A stretch of 64,000 bases of DNA from Candidatus Bipolaricaulota bacterium (lineage in GTDB: Bacteria > Bipolaricaulota > Bipolaricaulia > RBG-16-55-9 > DRXL01): positions 44,259 to 108,258 of the forward strand of contig JANXAU010000040.1 of the NCBI GenBank assembly GCA_025061735.1, written 5' to 3'. Shown here in pieces: positions 46,178 through 55,745 of the stretch. The notes under the pieces were generated by a model. It saw only the letters and a list, made by a program, of their open reading frames with translations. It was not told the DNA's origin and ran no database searches. The translations under genes and the position numbers were made by a program. Position 1 is the first letter of the stretch. Each line of letters opens with the position of its first letter.

Positions 46178-46882
46178 GTGCTGGACAACGACAAGAACGC
46201 GGAGACCCCCGCCGACGGCGGCTCTCCCAGCGTGACCATCTCAGAAGAACCGGAGAGACCCAAACCGTGGGTGGCCCGCGCTCTCAATCGCTTGGGCATC
46301 CCCACAACCCCCAGCGCCGATTATATCTTAGATTGGGTCCAAGTCTTGGGCGTAGCCGTTGGCATCACGTTTCTCACGGTGAATTACGCCGTCGCGCGCG
46401 TCTACGTCCCCACCGGCTCGATGGAGCCGACGATCATGGCCGGCGACAGCTTCTTTGTGGATATGCTCACGTATCACTTTCGCCGGCCCAAGCCGGGGGA
46501 TATCATCGTCTTCTGGCGCTGCGAAAACGGCCGCTGCGATCGCTTGGTTAAGAGACTGATCGCTGTGGGCGGCCAGACCGTCCAGATCAAAGACTGCTTC
46601 ACCAAGCAGTACTCCGAAGAAGAGTGCGGCGTCTATATCAACGGGGAGAAGCCCAAAGACCCCGCGTTTCATCGTCCTTATTCGAGTGGGCCGTTGGGCG
46701 ACCAGATCCAGACCGTCCCCCCTGGGCATTATTTCGTGCTCGGTGATAATACCCATAACAGCTACGACAGTCGCTATTGGGGCTTCGTGCCCGAGAAAGA
46801 TTTCATCGGCGAGCCTTTCCTGCGCGTCTGGCCCGTCACGAGAATCGGCTTCATGAACGGGTATTTCTGGAGCAGCCGCTAG
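46178..46882 (+). CDS. lepB: Signal peptidase I
   Basis: YVPTGSMEPTIMAGDSFFVD, RLIAVGGQTVQI, GDNTHNSYDSRYWG. Confidence 0.95.
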   Translation: MLDNDKNAETPADGGSPSVTISEEPERPKPWVARALNRLGIPTTPSADYILDWVQVLGVAVGITFLTVNYAVARVYVPTGSMEPTIMAGDSFFVDMLTYHFRRPKPGDIIVFWRCENGRCDRLVKRLIAVGGQTVQIKDCFTKQYSEEECGVYINGEKPKDPAFHRPYSSGPLGDQIQTVPPGHYFVLGDNTHNSYDSRYWGFVPEKDFIGEPFLRVWPVTRIGFMNGYFWSSR

Positions 46883-46892
46883 GAGCACTCCA

Positions 46893-47306
46893 ATGTTCGT
46901 TGTGCAGACCGAATCAGAGATCGTTGTGCGCTTGCAGACGGGCGAAGACTTCTTTGCAGCCCTCGGCTCGTTGAACCTCACCGCCGGGGTGATCATCGGC
47001 GGAATCGGGATGCTGAAAGACGTCACGCTCGCCTTCTGGACGGGCAAAGAATATCTAGAACACAAGATCGCAGGGCCGGCGGAACTGCTCTCGCTTCAGG
47101 GGAACTTCTCGCTCCGAGACGGAAGATCGCACATTCACTGTCATGTCGTTTTGGGCCTAGAAGATGGCTCGACCGTAGGGGGCCATCTCTCTCGTGCTAT
47201 TGTGCACGAGACCAATGAGATTTACATCCGAAAGCTCGCTGGGGTCATCATGGAGCGCAAGCCGGAACCCAGCGGGCTGTTTGGGCTGTACCCTCGCAAA
47301 GGCTGA
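46893..47306 (+). CDS. PPC/DUF296 domain protein
   Basis: IVVRLQTGEDFFAALGSLNLTAGVIIGGIGMLKDVTLAFW; HCHVVLGLEDGSTVGGHL. Confidence 0.85.
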   Translation: MFVVQTESEIVVRLQTGEDFFAALGSLNLTAGVIIGGIGMLKDVTLAFWTGKEYLEHKIAGPAELLSLQGNFSLRDGRSHIHCHVVLGLEDGSTVGGHLSRAIVHETNEIYIRKLAGVIMERKPEPSGLFGLYPRKG

Positions 47307-47312
47307 TCGGGC

Positions 47313-48992
47313 GTGCGCGTAGGGCTGGCACAGATCAACACGACCGTTGGAGATTTCTCCGGCAACAGCGCAAAAGTTCTAGAATACTTAGAACGCGCTC
47401 GCGCCGCCGATCTCGATCTCGTTGCTTTTCCCGAGCTGACCCTCTGTGGCTATCCTCCAGAAGATCTCGTCTTCCGTCGGGATTTTCGCCGGGCTTGCTC
47501 TGACGCGCTCCAGCAGATCGTCCCCAAGGTGCGCGATCTCATCGCGATTGTGGGCTTCGTCGAAGAAGATCAGAATTCTGTTTATAACTCCGCTGCCGTG
47601 ATCGCTGAGGGCCGTCTGATAGGGATCTATCGCAAGCACTTCTTGCCCAATTACGGGGTCTTCGACGAGCTGCGCTACTTCGCGCCGGGGAGCGAAGCTC
47701 TGCTCTTCACCGACGGGCAGCTCGCGTTCGGCGTGACGATCTGCGAAGATTTATGGCGACCGGGCGGGCCAGTCAGCGTGCTGGCGCACGCCGGCGCGCA
47801 GCTGATTGTGAATATTTCTGCGTCGCCCTACGAGATCGAAAAAGGGCGCCAGCGCGAAGCGCTCTTCTCCGCGCGCGCCACCCAAGAGCAGACCGCGCTC
47901 GCGTTCTGCAATCTCATCGGCGGGCAAGACGAACTGATCTTCGACGGACAGAGTCTCATCTATAACGCCAACGGGGAGTTGCTCGCGCGGGCCAGAGCCT
48001 TTGAAGAAGACTTGCTGATTGCCGATCTAGAGCTTCAGCCTCAAAAGACCGTGCGCCCAAGCAAGGGCGTGACGGTGATACGCTTGTCAAAGGGGCTGCG
48101 CGCTCCCCAGCGCGTATTAACAGCCCGCATCGAGCCGACGCTCCCCGACGACGAAGCGATCTACCGCGCGTTGGTCTTAGCGACGAGAGACTATCTGAGA
48201 AAGAACGGCTTTCAGCGCGCCTTGGTTGGGCTGTCAGGGGGCATCGATTCTTCGCTAGTGGCGACCATCGCGACCGATGCGCTGGGCGCCGAGAACGTCA
48301 TGGGGGTCTTTCTCCCCTCGAGACTGACTTCGCAAGAGAGCCGCGAGATCGTCCAGCAGTTAGCGCGCAATCTCAAGATTAAATTATTTGTGCTCGAGAT
48401 AGACGCGCTCTACGAGCGAGCGCTTCAGACGCTCGCGCCGATCTTCGCGGGCGCGCCCCCCGACGCCACCGAAGAGAACCTACAGGCGCGCCTGCGCGCT
48501 CTGCTCTGGATGGCTCTTTCTAATAAGTTGAACGCTCTCGTCTTAACCGCGGGGAACAAGAGCGAACTCTCGGTGGGCTACGCGACGCTCTACGGCGACT
48601 TGGCCGGCGGCTTCGCCGTGCTCAAAGATATCTCCAAGACGCGCGTCTATAGATTAGCGCGATGGCGCAACTCGCAAAGCCCGGTCATCCCCACAAGGGC
48701 GTTGACCAGAGCGCCGACCGCCGAGCTACGCCCCCATCAGACCGACGAGGCCGATCTCCCCCTGCCCTATAGCGATCTCGATCGCGTGCTCGAAGCGCTG
48801 ATCGAGCGCAACGAGAGCATCGAGCAGATCGCAGACTCTCTGAAAATACCTAAAGAAGCCGTGCGCCGTGTGACAGCATTAGTAGCCCAGAGCGAGTACA
48901 AGCGTCGGCAAGCGCCCGTGGGGCCGAAGATCACCCGACGAGCCTTCGGGCGCGACTGGCGACAACCGATCACCCAACGCTATCTGACGTAG
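47313..48992 (+). CDS. nadE: Glutamine-dependent NAD+ synthetase
   Basis: Nitrilase domain (PELTLCGYPPEDL, CEDLW) plus GLSGGIDSSLVA synthetase. Confidence 0.95.
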   Translation: MRVGLAQINTTVGDFSGNSAKVLEYLERARAADLDLVAFPELTLCGYPPEDLVFRRDFRRACSDALQQIVPKVRDLIAIVGFVEEDQNSVYNSAAVIAEGRLIGIYRKHFLPNYGVFDELRYFAPGSEALLFTDGQLAFGVTICEDLWRPGGPVSVLAHAGAQLIVNISASPYEIEKGRQREALFSARATQEQTALAFCNLIGGQDELIFDGQSLIYNANGELLARARAFEEDLLIADLELQPQKTVRPSKGVTVIRLSKGLRAPQRVLTARIEPTLPDDEAIYRALVLATRDYLRKNGFQRALVGLSGGIDSSLVATIATDALGAENVMGVFLPSRLTSQESREIVQQLARNLKIKLFVLEIDALYERALQTLAPIFAGAPPDATEENLQARLRALLWMALSNKLNALVLTAGNKSELSVGYATLYGDLAGGFAVLKDISKTRVYRLARWRNSQSPVIPTRALTRAPTAELRPHQTDEADLPLPYSDLDRVLEALIERNESIEQIADSLKIPKEAVRRVTALVAQSEYKRRQAPVGPKITRRAFGRDWRQPITQRYLT

Positions 48993-49001
48993 CACCTCAC
49001 C

Positions 49002-51572
49002 TCAAGAGAGCTGCGCCTTCAGCTGAGCCAACACTTCCAGAGCCTCCAGCGGGCTGAGCTTGTTGATATCTATCTCTTTGAGCCGCTGGAGCACGGGGTG
49101 CTCCTCGGCTCGAAAGATCGCCAGCTGTCGAACAAAGCGGGGATCGCGCTTGCGAAGCTCTCCCATCGCATCGAGGGGATTGTTCTGTAAGATCTTCTGC
49201 AAGATCTCGTCGGCCCTCTGGGTCACCGAGCTGGGCAGGCCGGCCATGCGCGCCACGTGCACGCCGTAGCTGCCCTCGGCAGCGCCTTCGGCTATCTGGT
49301 GCAGAAAGATCACTTGGTTGCTGTACTCTTTGACGAGCGCGTTCATGTTTTTGATCCCCGGCACGCGCTCGGCCAGCTTCGTCAGCTCGTGATAGTGGGT
49401 CGCAAAGAGCGTCTTGGCCTTGGTCTGGGTGGCCAAGTGCTCGGCTACTGCCCATGCGATGCTCACACCGTCGAACGTGCTCGTGCCCCGCCCCATCTCG
49501 TCCAAGATAATCAAGCTGCGCTCGGTCGCGTTGTTGAGGATATTAGCCGTCTCGAGCATCTCGACCATGAAGGTGCTGTAGCCCGAAGCGAGCATGTCGC
49601 TGGCGCCAACGCGCGCAAAGATCTTATCTACAATCGGCAGCTCCGCGGCTGTCGCCGGCACGAACGACCCGATCTGCGCCATCAGAGCGATCAGCGCGAT
49701 CTGTCTTAAGTAGACGCTCTTGCCGCTCATGTTAGGTCCGGTCAAGATCACGAGATGCTCGTCTTCTTTTAAGTGAAGGTCGTTGGGGACGAACTGCCCG
49801 CTGGCGAGCAGGCGTTCGACGATGGGGTGTCGGCCCTCGCGAATCGAGATCGCTCTTCTCTCCGTAAAGCGCGGGCGCGTGTAGCGATGGAGCTGCGCCA
49901 CTTCGGCCAAGCTGCTCCACAGGTCAAGCTGCGCTACGATCTGTGCGAATTGCTGAATCTCTCGGATCTTTTGAGCAGCTTGGTCCCGCACCTGACAGAA
50001 GAGTTCGTACTCCAGGCGCTTGGCGCGCTCTTCGGCCGAGAGAATCTTCTCTTCGTACTCTTTGAGTTCGGGCGTGACAAAGCGCTCGGCGTTGGCCAAC
50101 GTCTGCTTTCTGTGATAATCCGCAGGCACGCGCTTGGCCGCGGCCTTGCTCACTTCGAGATAATACCCAAAGACGGTATTGAAGCCGACTTTGAGCGTCT
50201 GAATCTGAGTGCGCTCGCGCTCGCGGGCTTCGAGTTCTAGGATCTTGCGCTTATAGATCCTCTGCTGAGCGTGAAGCTCGTCAAGTTCTGGCGAGAAGCC
50301 ATCTTTGATGATATGGCCCTCTTTGAGTTCGAGGGGGGCGTCGTCGCGAATGGCGCGACTGAGCAATTGATTCAGCTCTTCTAGTGAGAGGGAGTCGAGC
50401 GTCTGCGCGGCGTGCCGCAGCAGCACGGGCGCCTCTTGCTCACCCCATTCTGTCAGTTGTCTGCGCAGCTCCGGCAGATGCTCTAGAGACTGGCGCAACG
50501 CGAGCAGGTCTCTGGGGGTAGAGCGTCCCGCGCCCAAACGCCCCGCCAATCTCTCCAGATCACCAAGACGCTTCAGGAGTTGGCGCAGCTCGCCGCGCTC
50601 CAAGCCGCGCTCGAAGAAGAACTCTACGGCGTCGAGGCGACGCTCGATCTCCGTGCGATCTAAGAGAGGAGCCGAGAGCCATTGCCGCAAGAGGCGTTCC
50701 CCCATGCTCGTGAGGGTCTGATTGAGCACCGAGAAGAGCGTCGCTTGGGAGCTGCTGGTGCGCAGCTCCTCGAAGATCTCCAAGTTGCGTTGCGTGAACG
50801 CGTCTAGGGTCATCTGCTGGGAGAGCGCGTAAAACTTTGGGGGACTCAAGTGATGCAGTGCGTCTCTTTGGGTCTCTTGCAGATACGAGAGCAATCCGGC
50901 GGCGCTGCGCGCCGCAAGTTCGGTCAACCCCAGACCGTCCAAGGAGACCAGCCCGAAGCGCTGAAGCAGCGTCTTTATCTGAAAGCCGAAGGGGTCGCGT
51001 TCGCTGCGGGCGGCGGGAAGCTCTGGCGCTTCGAGGGGCCAGCGTTGCAAAAAGCCCTTGGGCAGCACCATCTCGGTGGGTTTAAGGCGCAACAGCTCGT
51101 GGCGCAGCTCAGAAAAAGCAAGCTCGGTGGCGCGAAAATCGCCCGTGGAGACATCGGCATAGGCCAAGCCGATGCGCTCGTCTTCGTCATAGAGGGCCGC
51201 GATATAATTGTTCTGCCCGCGCTCTAGCAGCTCTTCTTCTAAGACCGTCCCCGGCGTGATAATCCGCACGACGCCGCGCTCGACCAAGCCCTTGGCCTCA
51301 TGAGCCTCCTGGAGCTGCTCGCAGATCGCGACTTTATAGCCCTTCTTCAAGAGCTGATTGATATAGAACGTCGCGCGCTTGATGGGCACTCCGGCCATGG
51401 GGGCGTCTTCGCGCTTGGTCAGCGCGATCTCCAGCTCTCTGGCGGTCAGCTCGGCGTCTTCAAAGAACGTCTCGTAGAAGTCGCCCAACTGAAAGAAGAG
51501 AATAACGTCTTGGTGTTGAGCTTTGATGCGCAGGTACTGCTGCATCATGGGGGTAAGTCTGGGCTTGGCCAT
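49002..51572 (-). CDS. mutS: DNA mismatch repair protein MutS
   Basis: QLGDFYETF, TGPNMSGKSVYLRQIALI, DEMGRGTSTFDG, FATHYHEL. Confidence 0.97.
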   Translation of the reverse strand: MAKPRLTPMMQQYLRIKAQHQDVILFFQLGDFYETFFEDAELTARELEIALTKREDAPMAGVPIKRATFYINQLLKKGYKVAICEQLQEAHEAKGLVERGVVRIITPGTVLEEELLERGQNNYIAALYDEDERIGLAYADVSTGDFRATELAFSELRHELLRLKPTEMVLPKGFLQRWPLEAPELPAARSERDPFGFQIKTLLQRFGLVSLDGLGLTELAARSAAGLLSYLQETQRDALHHLSPPKFYALSQQMTLDAFTQRNLEIFEELRTSSSQATLFSVLNQTLTSMGERLLRQWLSAPLLDRTEIERRLDAVEFFFERGLERGELRQLLKRLGDLERLAGRLGAGRSTPRDLLALRQSLEHLPELRRQLTEWGEQEAPVLLRHAAQTLDSLSLEELNQLLSRAIRDDAPLELKEGHIIKDGFSPELDELHAQQRIYKRKILELEARERERTQIQTLKVGFNTVFGYYLEVSKAAAKRVPADYHRKQTLANAERFVTPELKEYEEKILSAEERAKRLEYELFCQVRDQAAQKIREIQQFAQIVAQLDLWSSLAEVAQLHRYTRPRFTERRAISIREGRHPIVERLLASGQFVPNDLHLKEDEHLVILTGPNMSGKSVYLRQIALIALMAQIGSFVPATAAELPIVDKIFARVGASDMLASGYSTFMVEMLETANILNNATERSLIILDEMGRGTSTFDGVSIAWAVAEHLATQTKAKTLFATHYHELTKLAERVPGIKNMNALVKEYSNQVIFLHQIAEGAAEGSYGVHVARMAGLPSSVTQRADEILQKILQNNPLDAMGELRKRDPRFVRQLAIFRAEEHPVLQRLKEIDINKLSPLEALEVLAQLKAQLS

Positions 51573-51634
51573 ACGGTTTGCATCATAGCAGCTCGGTTCG
51601 CCCTTGGCAAGCCGTTAGAGTAGAATAACAGGCT

Positions 51635-52435
51635 GTGAGAGTCAAGAGGACCCAAAAGAAGCGTCGGGTGTTGCTGGCCCTCGATGTCGGCAACACGATG
51701 ACCAAGCTGGGGCTGTTCCGGAGCGAAAAGCTGCTTGCGGATTTTCAGCTTGCTTCCAATCGCGAGCGCACCGCCGATGAGTTGGGGTTGCAGATCAAAG
51801 CGCTGCTACACGATCTGGACCCTCCCGAAGACGTGATCATCAGCTCGGTCGTGCCCCATCTCAACGCAGCGTTGGCGCGGGCCTTCGAGCGCCATTTTCA
51901 TCTTGAGCCGCAATTTTTGAGCCATCGCTGGGGATTGATCAAGCTCGATGTGGAAGAGCCGTCCAAGGTCGGGGCGGATCGCATCGCCGACTCGATTGGG
52001 GGTTTTCATTTGTATGGCGGGCCGCTGCTGACGATCAACTTTGGCACCGCGACGGTCTTCAATCTCATCTCCAAGGAGGGGCACTTTTTGGGAGGAGCGA
52101 TTGCTCCCCAGATGGAGATGGCCGCCGCGGCGCTGACGCAGCGCGCGGCGCAGCTCTACGAAGTCGAGCTGCAGCTTCCCAACAGCGTGATCGGCAAGAC
52201 CACCGAGGACAACATTCGGGCCGGGTTTGTGCTGGGCTTTCTCGACCTGGTGCGCGGCCTGATCGAACGGTTCCGTCGCGAAGCGCGCGCCCCTCTCAGG
52301 GTCGTAGCGACCGGCGGACGCGGAGAGTTCTTCGCCAAGCACCTTCCAGAGATCTCCCATTACGACCCCTATCTGACGCTCAAGGGCCTGCGCATCGCGT
52401 GGCAGCTCCACCAAGAACGCAACACCGCCCCTTGA
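51635..52435 (+). CDS. coaX: Type III pantothenate kinase
   Basis: LLALDVGNTMTKLGLF, VGADRIADSIG, INFGTATVFNLIS, GGAIAPQMEM. Confidence 0.9.
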   Translation: MRVKRTQKKRRVLLALDVGNTMTKLGLFRSEKLLADFQLASNRERTADELGLQIKALLHDLDPPEDVIISSVVPHLNAALARAFERHFHLEPQFLSHRWGLIKLDVEEPSKVGADRIADSIGGFHLYGGPLLTINFGTATVFNLISKEGHFLGGAIAPQMEMAAAALTQRAAQLYEVELQLPNSVIGKTTEDNIRAGFVLGFLDLVRGLIERFRREARAPLRVVATGGRGEFFAKHLPEISHYDPYLTLKGLRIAWQLHQERNTAP

Positions 52436-52460
52436 CAAAAAAAGCTTTAGCTAATAATAT
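52432..52460 (+). promoter_or_regulatory. sigma70-like promoter of the Mn/Zn ABC operon, overlapped by a TTTAGCTAA/TTGGCTAAA dyad (52446-52474)
   Basis: TTGACA (52432-52437), N17, TAATAT (52455-52460); dyad covers the -10. Confidence 0.75.
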
Positions 52461-52477
52461 TAGTCTTGGCTAAATCT

Positions 52478-53428
52478 ATGCGATCTCTGATTGTGATCCT
52501 AGTCATAGCGGTGGTTCTTTCAGGGTGCACCGGTGACTCTGAAAGGGCCGATCCCCTCCCTCAACGGCGCGTCTTGGCGACCATCACGATCATCGGTGAC
52601 ATGGTAAGCGTCGTGGGGGGCGAGCGCCTGGAGGTGGCGACGCTGCTGCCTGTGGGGGTAGATCCGCACATCTACGAACCTCGCCCCGACGACGTGAAGA
52701 AGATCGCGCGCTCTCAGATGGTCTTTGCTAACGGGCTGGGGCTTGAGCTGTGGCTTGAAGAGCTGATCCGGAACGCCGGAGGCGCGCGCCCCGTCGTCTA
52801 TCTGGCCGAACCCCTAAGATCGGTCGCGCTCGTCGAACGCACCGGGGCGTACGCCGGTCACGTTGATCCCCATCTGTGGAACAACGTAGAATACGCGATG
52901 CGCTATGTCGAAGAGATCGTCCGCGCCCTCAGCGAACTCGACCCCGACGGGAGAGAGAGCTTCTCTTGGAATGCCCGACGGTATCAAGAGCAGTTGGCGA
53001 AGCTCGATCGCTGGATCTTAGACCAGATCCAGACGATTCCCCCAGAACATCGCAAGCTGGTCACCAGCCACGACGCGTTTCGCTATCTGTGCCAGCGCTA
53101 CGGCTTGGAGTGCCTAGGCTCGATCTGGGGCATCACGACCGACGAAGAGCCGTCAGCGGAGAAGATCGCGCGCTTGGTAGACGATCTGAAGCGCACGCGC
53201 GTCCCGGCGGTCTTCGTCGAGACGAGCGTCAATCCCAGATTTCTCATGCAGATCGCGCTGGATACGAACGTCAAGATCGGCGGGACGCTCTACTCGGACT
53301 CGCTCGGCCCTCCGGGCAGCCCCGGCGATTCGTATATCAAGATGATGGTGCACAACGTGAAGACGATCACCGAAGCGTTGGGAGGACGCCCCAGCGATTT
53401 TGACGGAGGCGACGATGCACGCGATTGA
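52478..53428 (+). CDS. Metal (Mn/Zn) ABC transporter substrate-binding lipoprotein
   Basis: MRSLIVILVIAVVLSGC; GVDPHIYEPRPDDVKKI; HVDPHLWNNVEYA. Confidence 0.9.
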   Translation: MRSLIVILVIAVVLSGCTGDSERADPLPQRRVLATITIIGDMVSVVGGERLEVATLLPVGVDPHIYEPRPDDVKKIARSQMVFANGLGLELWLEELIRNAGGARPVVYLAEPLRSVALVERTGAYAGHVDPHLWNNVEYAMRYVEEIVRALSELDPDGRESFSWNARRYQEQLAKLDRWILDQIQTIPPEHRKLVTSHDAFRYLCQRYGLECLGSIWGITTDEEPSAEKIARLVDDLKRTRVPAVFVETSVNPRFLMQIALDTNVKIGGTLYSDSLGPPGSPGDSYIKMMVHNVKTITEALGGRPSDFDGGDDARD

Positions 53429-54161
53429 GATAGAGAATCTCTCGGTTTCGTATGGGGCGCATCGCGTCTTGCGCAACGTCACGCTCAAGATCGAGCCGGG
53501 CCAGATGGTGGGGATCTTTGGGCCAAACGGCGCGGGAAAATCTACGCTGCTGAAAGCGATCCTCGGGCTTCTCCCTCGCGACGGCGGACAGGTGCGGCTC
53601 TTTGGAGAAGACATCGACGCGATGCGCCGCCGGGTCGCCTACGTTCCCCAGAGAGAGTCGGTAGACTGGGATTTTCCCGTCTTGGTAGAAGATGTCGTGC
53701 TGATGGGGCGATATGTGCATCTGGGCTGGGTGCGCCGTCCGACGAGCGCCGACCGCGAGCGTGTGGCTCAGGCGCTCCGGCAAGTCGAGCTGGCGCCCCT
53801 GGCGAAACGCCAGATCGGGCAGCTTTCGGGTGGGCAGCAGCAGCGGGTCTTTCTCGCGCGCGCCCTCGCTCAAGAAGCTGATATCTATATGCTCGATGAG
53901 CCGTTTATCGGCGTGGACGCGGCCACCGAACAGAAGATCTTCGAGATCCTAAGAGAGCTACGCCGAGAGGGAAAGCTCGTCTTGGTCGTCAATCACGACC
54001 TGAGCACGGCGCAGCAATTTGACCGACTGGTCTTGCTCAACGGACAACTGATCGCCTACGGGGCGGTTGGCGAGGTGTTCAAGCCCGACCTCTTGCAGCG
54101 GGCCTACAGCGGGCGCTTAACGCTTCTAGAAGAGGCCGACCGCTGGATCGCGGTGCGCTGA
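53415..54161 (+). CDS. Metal ABC transporter ATPase
   Basis: GPNGAGKSTLLKAILGL; AYVPQRESVDWDFPV; LSGGQQQRVFLARALAQ; start ATG 53415. Confidence 0.92.
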   Translation: MHAIEIENLSVSYGAHRVLRNVTLKIEPGQMVGIFGPNGAGKSTLLKAILGLLPRDGGQVRLFGEDIDAMRRRVAYVPQRESVDWDFPVLVEDVVLMGRYVHLGWVRRPTSADRERVAQALRQVELAPLAKRQIGQLSGGQQQRVFLARALAQEADIYMLDEPFIGVDAATEQKIFEILRELRREGKLVLVVNHDLSTAQQFDRLVLLNGQLIAYGAVGEVFKPDLLQRAYSGRLTLLEEADRWIAVR

Positions 54162-54162
54162 T

Positions 54163-55677
54163 ATGGAACTCTTCGATCAGATCTTTATCGAGCCGCTGCG
54201 GTATGAGTTTATGCAGCGGGCGCTCCTAGCGGCCCTCTTAGTGGGCACGATCAGCTCGGTCGTCGGGTGTTATATCATCGTGCGGCGTCTGGCGCTTCTG
54301 GGGGACGCGATCGCTCACGCGGTGCTGCCCGGGGTGGCCCTCGCGCGACTGCTGGACCTGCCCTTCTTCTGGGGGGCGGTGGGCACGGGCGTCTTGACGG
54401 CGCTGGGGATCGGCTGGATCACGCGCCGCAGCAAGATCAAAGAAGACACGGCGATCGGGGTGATGTTCACGACGGCGTTTGCGCTGGGGGTGCTCTTGCT
54501 GAGCACCGATGCCGTGCGCAAGAAGGCTCAGGGCGTAGATCTCTTTCACGTTCTGTTTGGGAACGTCTTAGGCGTCTCGACGGGAGACTTGGTCACGATT
54601 GCTATAGCCGGCGCGCTCGTCTTGCTCACGATCGTTCTGCTCTACAAAGAGCTGCTCCTGCACTCGTTTGATCCGACGATGGCCGCGGCGATTGGCCTGC
54701 CTACGGGCCTTCTGCACTATCTGATGATGCTCTTGCTCTCGCTGACGATTGTAGCGAGCTTGCAGACGGTAGGCGTCGTCTTGGCCGTCGCGATGCTGAT
54801 CATCCCCGGGGCGACGGCGTTTCTGCTGACGCACCGTCTGGTGACGATGATGCTGGTCGCGGCGCTGCTGGGGGTCGTCGCGAGCCTTGCGGGGCTTTAT
54901 CTGTCGTTTCACGCGAATCTTTCGTCGGGGGCTGCGATGGTGCTGGCGGCGGGGGTGCTCTTTATGGGGGCGTTCTTGTTAGCGCCGCAGCACGGCGTGC
55001 TGGCACGCCAGTGGCACCTCCGGCGCCATCGGCGCCAGACACAGATGCAAGACCTTCTGAGAAAGATCTACGAACTAACGGAGCGCGGGGCCGAGATCAC
55101 CGTCGCGCTAGTAGCGCAGGCGCTCCGACAGCCCTTGGCCCAGACGCAGCGCGGGCTGCGGGCCCTGGTCCAGCACGGCTGGATCCGGACCTCCAACCAG
55201 AAGCTGGAGATGACCCCCGCGGGGCGAGAAGAGGCGATTCATCTGATCCGTTCGCATCGGCTGTGGGAGCGCTATTTAGCCGAAAAAGCCTCGCTGCCGT
55301 TGGAGAGCGTCCATGCCGAAGCGCATCGGCTGGAGCATGTTCAGCCTGCTGAAATGGCCGAGCGGCTCGAGCGTCAGTTGGGCCATCCTGTGCGCGATCC
55401 GCACGGCGATCCCATCCCCACTCCCGAAGGTCATATCTCTGTTGACCCCGGCCAGCCCCTTGACACCTGGCCGCTGAAGACCCCGGCGATGATTGTGCAC
55501 CTTGAAGACGAACCCGAAGAGATTCTGTCTGCGCTCTTGACACGCGGCCTGACCCCCGGCCAATCGGTGCTCATCGTAGAGCGCAACGAGAAAGAGATCG
55601 CTCTGCAAATTTCAGGGCGCGTCGAGGTCATTCCGACGCTGTGGGCCAGGGCGATCTCGGTGGTCGCCCCGCCTTGA
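54163..55677 (+). CDS. Metal ABC permease (MntB/ZnuB type) fused to DtxR-type wHTH/dimerisation/FeoA-like regulator
   Basis: N-terminal about 290 aa permease (GDAIAHAVLPGVAL); C-terminal HRLWERYLAEKASLPLESVHAEAHRLEHV plus SH3-like end. Confidence 0.9.
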   Translation: MELFDQIFIEPLRYEFMQRALLAALLVGTISSVVGCYIIVRRLALLGDAIAHAVLPGVALARLLDLPFFWGAVGTGVLTALGIGWITRRSKIKEDTAIGVMFTTAFALGVLLLSTDAVRKKAQGVDLFHVLFGNVLGVSTGDLVTIAIAGALVLLTIVLLYKELLLHSFDPTMAAAIGLPTGLLHYLMMLLLSLTIVASLQTVGVVLAVAMLIIPGATAFLLTHRLVTMMLVAALLGVVASLAGLYLSFHANLSSGAAMVLAAGVLFMGAFLLAPQHGVLARQWHLRRHRRQTQMQDLLRKIYELTERGAEITVALVAQALRQPLAQTQRGLRALVQHGWIRTSNQKLEMTPAGREEAIHLIRSHRLWERYLAEKASLPLESVHAEAHRLEHVQPAEMAERLERQLGHPVRDPHGDPIPTPEGHISVDPGQPLDTWPLKTPAMIVHLEDEPEEILSALLTRGLTPGQSVLIVERNEKEIALQISGRVEVIPTLWARAISVVAPP

Positions 55678-55682
55678 GGGAT

Positions 55683-55711
55683 TTGCCTTTTGAGAGCAAG
55701 TTTGCTATGCT
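55683..55711 (+). promoter_or_regulatory. sigma70-like promoter of the cupredoxin gene
   Basis: TTGCCT (55683-55688), N17, TATGCT (55706-55711). Confidence 0.5.
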
Positions 55712-55745
55712 CCGAGGGTCTAGAACCAAGGGAGGACTGAAGAGA

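Noticed and set aside
47313-48992. Possible defence role for the nitrilase-synthetase fusion
   Set aside because: Standard glutamine-dependent NadE architecture with both active sites intact.
54267-54671. 134-aa ORF inside the permease gene
   Set aside because: Out-of-frame shadow of a strongly conserved permease.
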